The position numbers and the translations under genes were made by a program. From assembly GCA_002366595.1 (NCBI GenBank), contig DFBK01000093.1, forward strand, positions 1 to 8,880: 8,880 nt of DNA, in the 5' to 3' direction. The DNA is from Anaerolineales bacterium UBA3082 (GTDB taxonomy: Bacteria; Chloroflexota; Anaerolineae; UBA7937). The stretch's first letter is position 1. Each line of letters begins with the position of its first letter. The notes under the pieces were generated by a model. The model did no database searches. It was not told the DNA's origin and saw only the letters and a program-made list of their open reading frames with translations. Positions 5,656-8,880 of the stretch are shown here, in pieces.

Positions 5656-6489
5656 CTAAACCCTCTTCTTCCCCCGCCGCTTCACGATCCACTTATCCGT
5701 AGCCTTGCGCCGCCGGGTCTTCTTGCCCAGGGTGGGCTTGCCCCAGGGGCTCTTGGGCGAGGGCATCCCGATGGGAGCCTTGCCCTCTCCCCCGCCATGG
5801 GGGTGATCCCGGGGGCTCATCGCCGAGCCTCTGGTGGCAGGCCGCCTTCCCAGCCAGCGGGCTCGACCGGCTTTTCCCAAACTCACATTGCCCCAGTCGG
5901 TATTTCCCACTTGGCCGATGGTGGCCATACACCGGGTATGTACCAACCGCACCTCCCCTGAGGGCAGGCGGATATGAGCATAGTTACCCTCTTTAGCCAT
6001 AAGTTGCGCCGAAGCGCCCGCCGAGCGGGCTAACTGCCCCCCTCTCCCCCTCTGAAGTTCGAGGTTATGGATGGTGGTGCCCACGGGGATATTAGCGATA
6101 GGCAAGGCGTTCCCCACTCTAAGATCAGCCTCGGGCCCCGCTTCCACCCGATCGCCCACCTTGAGCCCCAGAGGGGCTAGGATATACCGCTTCTCCCCAT
6201 CGGCATAGACCAGAAGGGCGATCCGCGAGGAGCGGTTGGGGTCGTACTCGATGGAATCGACGCGGGCGGGAACCCCGAACTTGTCGCGCTTGAAATCGAT
6301 GATCCTATAGCGGCGCTTATGCCCGCCGCCCTTATGGCGAACGGTGATCTTCCCCTGGCTTCGGCCCGCCTTCTTCTTCAAAGGAGCAACGAGCGAGGGC
6401 TCGGGTTCTTGGCGCGTGATATCCTCAAAACTGGTGACGCTCATCCCTCGCCGACCGGGCGAGGTGGGCTTATAGATCTTGATAGGCAT
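5656..6489 (-). CDS. rplB: Large-subunit ribosomal protein L2
   Basis: L2 is one of the most conserved 50S proteins; it is needed for subunit association and supports peptidyl transfer. I place the start at ATG 6489 (MPIKIYKPTSPGRRGMSVTS), giving 277 residues. An in-frame TTG at 6504 would add five residues, but that stretch holds the GAGGGGG ribosome-binding site. Visible segments are the OB-fold region ITVRHKGGGHKRRYRIIDFK (about 48-67), the SH3-like region around LQRGRGGQLARSAGASAQLM, and the signature AMSPRDHPHGGGEG. In that signature the DHPHGGGEG histidine falls at residue 229, as in E. coli. The C-terminus is strongly basic. The start is one base after the rplW TAG. Confidence 0.98.
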   Translation of the reverse strand: MPIKIYKPTSPGRRGMSVTSFEDITRQEPEPSLVAPLKKKAGRSQGKITVRHKGGGHKRRYRIIDFKRDKFGVPARVDSIEYDPNRSSRIALLVYADGEKRYILAPLGLKVGDRVEAGPEADLRVGNALPIANIPVGTTIHNLELQRGRGGQLARSAGASAQLMAKEGNYAHIRLPSGEVRLVHTRCMATIGQVGNTDWGNVSLGKAGRARWLGRRPATRGSAMSPRDHPHGGGEGKAPIGMPSPKSPWGKPTLGKKTRRRKATDKWIVKRRGKKRV

Positions 6490-6490
6490 A

Positions 6491-6778
6491 CTAGACCCCC
6501 TCAAAGAGCTCGATCCGCTGCCCCTCAGCCAATTTCACGATAGCCTTCTTCCAGGAAGGGGTACGGCCCACATGCCGGCCCCATCTCCGCGGCTTTCCCG
6601 GCATATTGATGATATTGACCGAGACCACCTCTACACCGAAAACCTTCTCCACCGCCTCTTTGACCTGCAATTTGTTCGCCCGGCGGTCTACCTCGAAGGT
6701 GTAGATTCCCTGCTCGATCTGCATGGTGGTCTTCTCGGTGACTATGGGGCGTCGCAGAACCTCATAGGTCTCCATCAT
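6491..6778 (-). CDS. rplW: Large-subunit ribosomal protein L23
   Basis: L23 sits at the exit-tunnel rim and is the main ribosomal docking point for trigger factor and SRP. The 95-residue product has YEVLRRPIVTEKTTMQIEQG at the N-terminus, the signature VDRRANKLQVKEAVEKVFGV (about residues 30-49), and the basic loop PGKPRRWGRHVGRTPSWKKA (about 59-78). There are two consecutive ATG codons (6778 and 6775); either may initiate, and I give the first. It follows the rplD TGA by a single base (TGATATG), and its stop is one base before the rplB start. This spacing implies coupling across rplD, rplW and rplB. Confidence 0.97.
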   Translation of the reverse strand: MMETYEVLRRPIVTEKTTMQIEQGIYTFEVDRRANKLQVKEAVEKVFGVEVVSVNIINMPGKPRRWGRHVGRTPSWKKAIVKLAEGQRIELFEGV

Positions 6779-6779
6779 A

Positions 6780-7400
6780 TCACCCCAAGATCCCTTCGAT
6801 CACCTCAAGAGCCCCCAGGGGCATGATCAGCCAATCATAGTTCAAAAGATCCCTCAAGTTCAGATAGTTAGCCCGCAAAGTTTTGACCTCTGGGATATTT
6901 CGCACTGATCTCTCCACGTTGGCATTCCGCTCCGGGAGGAGGATAAGGGCGCTATCCTCCACCTTCAGGTTCTCCAAGATAGTTACCATCTCCTTGGTCT
7001 TGGGCGCTTCCATCTCCAGCCCGTCCAAGACCAAGATCTTCCCCTCCTTTGCCTTGACCGTGAGGCCCCCCCTCAGGGCCAGACGTCTCATCTTTTTGGG
7101 CATCTTCTGGCGGTAACTTCGCGGCTGGGGGCCGAAGACCGTTCCTCCTCCCCGCCACTGGGGCTCCCGTCTGCTCCCATGGCGAGCCCGTCCGGTCCCC
7201 TTCTGTCGCCAGGGCTTGGCCCCGCCGCCCCTCACCTCGCCGCGGGTCTTGGTCTTGTGCGTCCCCAAGCGAGCGTTAGCCAACTGCCTAACCAGCGCCT
7301 GGTGCATCACCGCCTCGTTCACCGGCGCGGCGAAGATATGAGCCGGTAACTCAACCTGCTTCTTACTCTTCCCCAAGAGGGTATAAAGCGGAACTTTCAT
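6780..7400 (-). CDS. rplD: Large-subunit ribosomal protein L4
   Basis: L4 has a globular domain on the 50S surface and a long basic loop lining the exit tunnel. In E. coli it also represses the S10 operon. The 206-residue product shows the loop at about residues 43-95 (GGGAKPWRQKGTGRARHGSR, then QWRGGGTVFGPQPRSYRQKM) and the following PKKMRRLALRGGLTVK. The C-terminal Rossmann-like half contains ILVLDGLEMEAPKTKEMVTI and ALILLPERNANVERSVRNIP. The start at ATG 7400 lies six bases after the rplC TAG. The upstream S10 leader that E. coli L4 acts on is not present in this window, where only 59 nt separate tuf from rpsJ. Confidence 0.98.
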   Translation of the reverse strand: MKVPLYTLLGKSKKQVELPAHIFAAPVNEAVMHQALVRQLANARLGTHKTKTRGEVRGGGAKPWRQKGTGRARHGSRREPQWRGGGTVFGPQPRSYRQKMPKKMRRLALRGGLTVKAKEGKILVLDGLEMEAPKTKEMVTILENLKVEDSALILLPERNANVERSVRNIPEVKTLRANYLNLRDLLNYDWLIMPLGALEVIEGILG

Positions 7401-7406
7401 ATCTTT

Positions 7407-8027
7407 CTACTTGCTCTTGACCGCCTTCTGGACCATCACCAGGCCGCCTCGGCTACCAGGGATGGAACCCCGTACGCCCAAAAGGTTCCGCTCTGGGTCC
7501 ACCAGAACCACCTTCAGGTTCTGGACCGTCACCCGCTCGTTCCCCATCCGACCGGCCATGCGCATCCCCTTGAAGACCCGGCCGGGTGTGGTCATGGCGC
7601 CGATGGATCCGGGGGCCCTAGCCCGGTCAGATTGCCCGTGAGTGGCCGGCCCCCCTCGGAAGCCGTGCCGCTTCATCACTCCGGCGAACCCTTTCCCCTT
7701 GGAGATGCCGGTTACATCCACCAGATCGCCCACGGAGAAGAGACTAGCGTCGAACTTTTGGCCCACCTGGTAACCCTGCACATCCTTAACCCTCACCTCC
7801 CGCAGATGGCGAAGGGGGGGCAACTCTTTCAGATGGCCACGCTGGGGCTTGTTGAGCCGCTTCGTCTCTCCGAAGCCCAATTGCAACGCCGTGTAGCCAT
7901 CGTTTTCCCCGGTTTTCACTTGCGTGATGTAGCAAGGCCCCGCCTCGACGAGGGTAACAGAGACTATCTCCCCCCTCTCGTCGAAGATCTGGGTCATCCC
8001 TACCTTCTTACCTAGTATGGCGTGCAT
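7407..8027 (-). CDS. rplC: Large-subunit ribosomal protein L3
   Basis: L3 binds the 3' end of 23S rRNA, initiates 50S assembly, and reaches the peptidyl-transferase centre with its central extension. I place the start at ATG 8027 (MHAILGKKVGMTQIFDERGE), giving 206 residues. A TTG at 8030 would add one residue. Family signatures are SKGKGFAGVMKRHGFRGGPA followed by THGQSDRARAPGSIG (about 109-143), and TTPGRVFKGMRMAGRMGNER (about 146-165). The ATG shares a base with the TGA stop of the unknown ORF immediately upstream (TGATG). That is unusual only because rplC normally follows rpsJ directly. The C-terminal GLVMVQKAVKSK is normal. Confidence 0.98.
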   Translation of the reverse strand: MHAILGKKVGMTQIFDERGEIVSVTLVEAGPCYITQVKTGENDGYTALQLGFGETKRLNKPQRGHLKELPPLRHLREVRVKDVQGYQVGQKFDASLFSVGDLVDVTGISKGKGFAGVMKRHGFRGGPATHGQSDRARAPGSIGAMTTPGRVFKGMRMAGRMGNERVTVQNLKVVLVDPERNLLGVRGSIPGSRGGLVMVQKAVKSK

Positions 8028-8443
8028 CAAGAACCTGCTCTTTTTAGTCCTATCAAAATGGGTTTCAACTCCCCAGCAGCTTTCTCCATGTCCGCAATGT
8101 TCTTCCGAAAGAAGAAACCATATCCTTTTTCATCCTCTTCAATGCGTTTCCTAATAATGCTCTCCAAACGGGCTCGTTGACGCTCCAATTCTCTCTGCTC
8201 ATATTTCTCAACATCGGTCTCAACATCGATCTCCAACTGTCGAAACCGCCAACTGTAATCCTTTAAGAAAGCTGCCAAGAGGTCTTTGCTCCAGTGAGGA
8301 CTCACGTCCGGATGGGCTACCAAGTGTGGGCAGGGAGAAAGCTCGGGATAGATCTCACCCTCGCCCACGGTCGGCAATTTTACTCGCCGTGTGTACGAGT
8401 GACCGCAATAGGGACAAGGAACTTCTTCTCTCGCTGTTGTCAT
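8027..8443 (-). CDS. Unknown protein, putative zinc module plus charged helix, between rpsJ and rplC
   Basis: I do not recognise this 138-residue protein. Its N-terminus has VPCPYCGHSYTRRVKL with Cys10 and Cys13, then CPHLVAHPDVSPHW (38-51) with Cys38, His40, His44 and His50. This is a plausible zinc-binding set of two half-sites. Residues about 62-106 are highly charged and likely helical, possibly coiled coil (VEKYEQRELERQRARLESII). The tail reads YGFFFRKNIADMEKAAGELK. No signal peptide or membrane segment is seen. The ATG at 8443 follows the rpsJ TAG by 8 nt, with a modest AGGA ahead, and the TGA overlaps the rplC ATG, so co-translation is likely. GC is about 48% by hand count, against about 56% in rpsJ, and about 43% over 8041-8280. 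Being open over 138 codons and coupled at both ends suggests a functional gene. RNA or ribosome binding is a guess. Confidence 0.8.
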   Translation of the reverse strand: MTTAREEVPCPYCGHSYTRRVKLPTVGEGEIYPELSPCPHLVAHPDVSPHWSKDLLAAFLKDYSWRFRQLEIDVETDVEKYEQRELERQRARLESIIRKRIEEDEKGYGFFFRKNIADMEKAAGELKPILIGLKRAGS

Positions 8444-8451
8444 CTGAAATC

Positions 8452-8760
8452 CTATAGTTTTATCTCGATATCCACCCCGGCTGGGAGGTTGAGGCGCATC
8501 AGGGTATCGATAGTCTTAGATCCAGGCTCAAGCACATCGATAAGCCGTTTATGGGTCCGGATCTCGAACTGTTCCCGAGAGTCCTTGTCGATGAAAGGCG
8601 AGCGTATCACCGTGAACTTCTCGATCTTGGTGGGCAAGGGTACCGGCCCCACCACCACAGCCCCCGTCCGCTCCGCGGCCTCCACTATCTGCTGGGCTGA
8701 CTGATCTAGAACTCTATGATCGTACGCCTTCAAGCGGATCCTGATCCTATTCTTGGGCAT
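8452..8760 (-). CDS. rpsJ: Small-subunit ribosomal protein S10
   Basis: S10 is a 30S head protein that also acts in transcription antitermination as NusE, with NusB. The 102-residue product is canonical: MPKNRIRIRLKAYDHRVLDQ at the start, GPVPLPTKIEKFTVIRSPFI (about 38-57), and the signature DKDSREQFEIRTHKRLIDVL (about 58-77), ending GVDIEIKL. The ATG at 8760 follows tuf by 59 nt, with GAGGG as the ribosome-binding site. Downstream, instead of rplC, an unknown ORF starts 8 nt after the TAG stop. Confidence 0.98.
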   Translation of the reverse strand: MPKNRIRIRLKAYDHRVLDQSAQQIVEAAERTGAVVVGPVPLPTKIEKFTVIRSPFIDKDSREQFEIRTHKRLIDVLEPGSKTIDTLMRLNLPAGVDIEIKL

Positions 8761-8819
8761 ATAACCCTCGTTTCAGTCTTAGACTAACCGCCGATCACTC
8801 TCCCAGCAAGAGCCCTTTT
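8761..8819 (-). other. tuf-rpsJ intergenic spacer
   Basis: These 59 bases carry the rpsJ ribosome-binding site (GAGGG shortly before the ATG) and an 11-base imperfect palindrome AGTCTTAGACT at 8775-8785. I see no convincing -10/-35 promoter and no hairpin with a U-run. rpsJ is therefore probably co-transcribed with tuf, and there is no room for an E. coli-like S10 leader. Confidence 0.6.
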
Positions 8820-8880
8820 TCATTCCAGAATCTTGGTGATGACGCCTGCGCCCACAGTCCGCCCCCCCTCTCGGATGGCG
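8820..8880 (-). CDS. tuf: Elongation factor Tu (3' end only)
   Basis: The last 19 codons translate to AIREGGRTVGAGVITKILE followed by TGA. This is the near-invariant C-terminus of EF-Tu, the GTPase that delivers aminoacyl-tRNA to the ribosome. The rest of the gene lies beyond the right edge. A tuf gene immediately upstream of rpsJ is the usual junction of the str and S10 operons, which supports the assignment. It cannot be told from this window whether it is the only tuf copy. Confidence 0.95.
   Translation of the reverse strand, partial: AIREGGRTVGAGVITKILE

Noticed and set aside
8048..8455. TCCTAT as a possible direct repeat at both ends of the inserted ORF (8048-8053 and 8450-8455), hinting at a mobile insertion
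   Set aside because: Six bases is within chance expectation. There are no inverted repeats, no transposase, and the left copy lies inside the ORF rather than at its boundary.
8294..8704. Plus-strand open frame opposite rpsJ and the unknown ORF
   Set aside because: It overlaps conserved rpsJ in antisense. The minus-strand ORF has a ribosome-binding site and coupled junctions and is the better explanation.
8795..8815. Terminator between tuf and rpsJ
   Set aside because: Only a four-base-pair stem (CTCT/AGAG) can be drawn and there is no following U-run.
8761..8820. Promoter upstream of rpsJ (TTGCTG followed 17 bases later by TAGTCT)
   Set aside because: The -10 match is only three of six bases, and the region is a short intra-operon spacer. 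Not supportable without transcript data.

Overview
The window is a single uninterrupted ribosomal-protein operon on the minus strand. It covers the end of tuf (EF-Tu) and then the S10 and spc gene clusters as far as the first codons of rpmD. In transcription order, right to left: tuf (3' end), rpsJ, an unexpected small ORF, rplC, rplD, rplW, rplB, rpsS, rplV, rpsC, rplP, rpmC, rpsQ, rplN, rplX, rplE, rpsN, rpsH, rplF, rplR, rpsE, rpmD (5' end). Apart from the extra ORF, the order is the classical bacterial one. Every ribosomal-protein gene that lies fully inside the window is intact.

The organism is a bacterium. The bacterial S10/spc order, the EF-Tu C-terminus and the bacterial-type L16, S19, L22 and S8 sequences all say so. 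GC is roughly 55-60%. Shine-Dalgarno sequences are strong and GTG and TTG starts are frequent (rpsE, rpsN, rplN, rpmC, rpsC). S14 is the short zinc-binding (C+) type, and L24 carries a C-terminal Cys4 zinc ribbon. From memory, the wording of L4, L2, S8 and L22 resembles Chloroflexota or another deep-branching, possibly thermophilic lineage. This is a low-to-moderate confidence inference that only a tree could settle.

Packing is very tight. Most junctions either overlap by 1-4 nt or are separated by fewer than 20 nt, which implies one polycistronic mRNA with translational coupling. Only three gaps exceed 30 nt: tuf-rpsJ (59 nt), rpsQ-rplN (57 nt, containing a short hairpin) and rplB-rpsS (37 nt, containing a short hairpin). 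No RNA genes, CRISPR, insertion sequences or convincing promoters were seen, and no stretch of 300 bases or more lacks a gene.

The one real anomaly is at 8027-8443. A 138-residue protein, with an N-terminal Cys/His putative zinc module and a charged helical C-terminal half, sits between rpsJ and rplC, where bacteria normally have nothing. Its GC is lower than that of its neighbours (about 48% against about 56% in rpsJ), and its downstream half is lower still. It nevertheless has a plausible ribosome-binding site, and its stop codon overlaps the rplC start. It therefore appears to be translated with the operon. I do not recognise its family.
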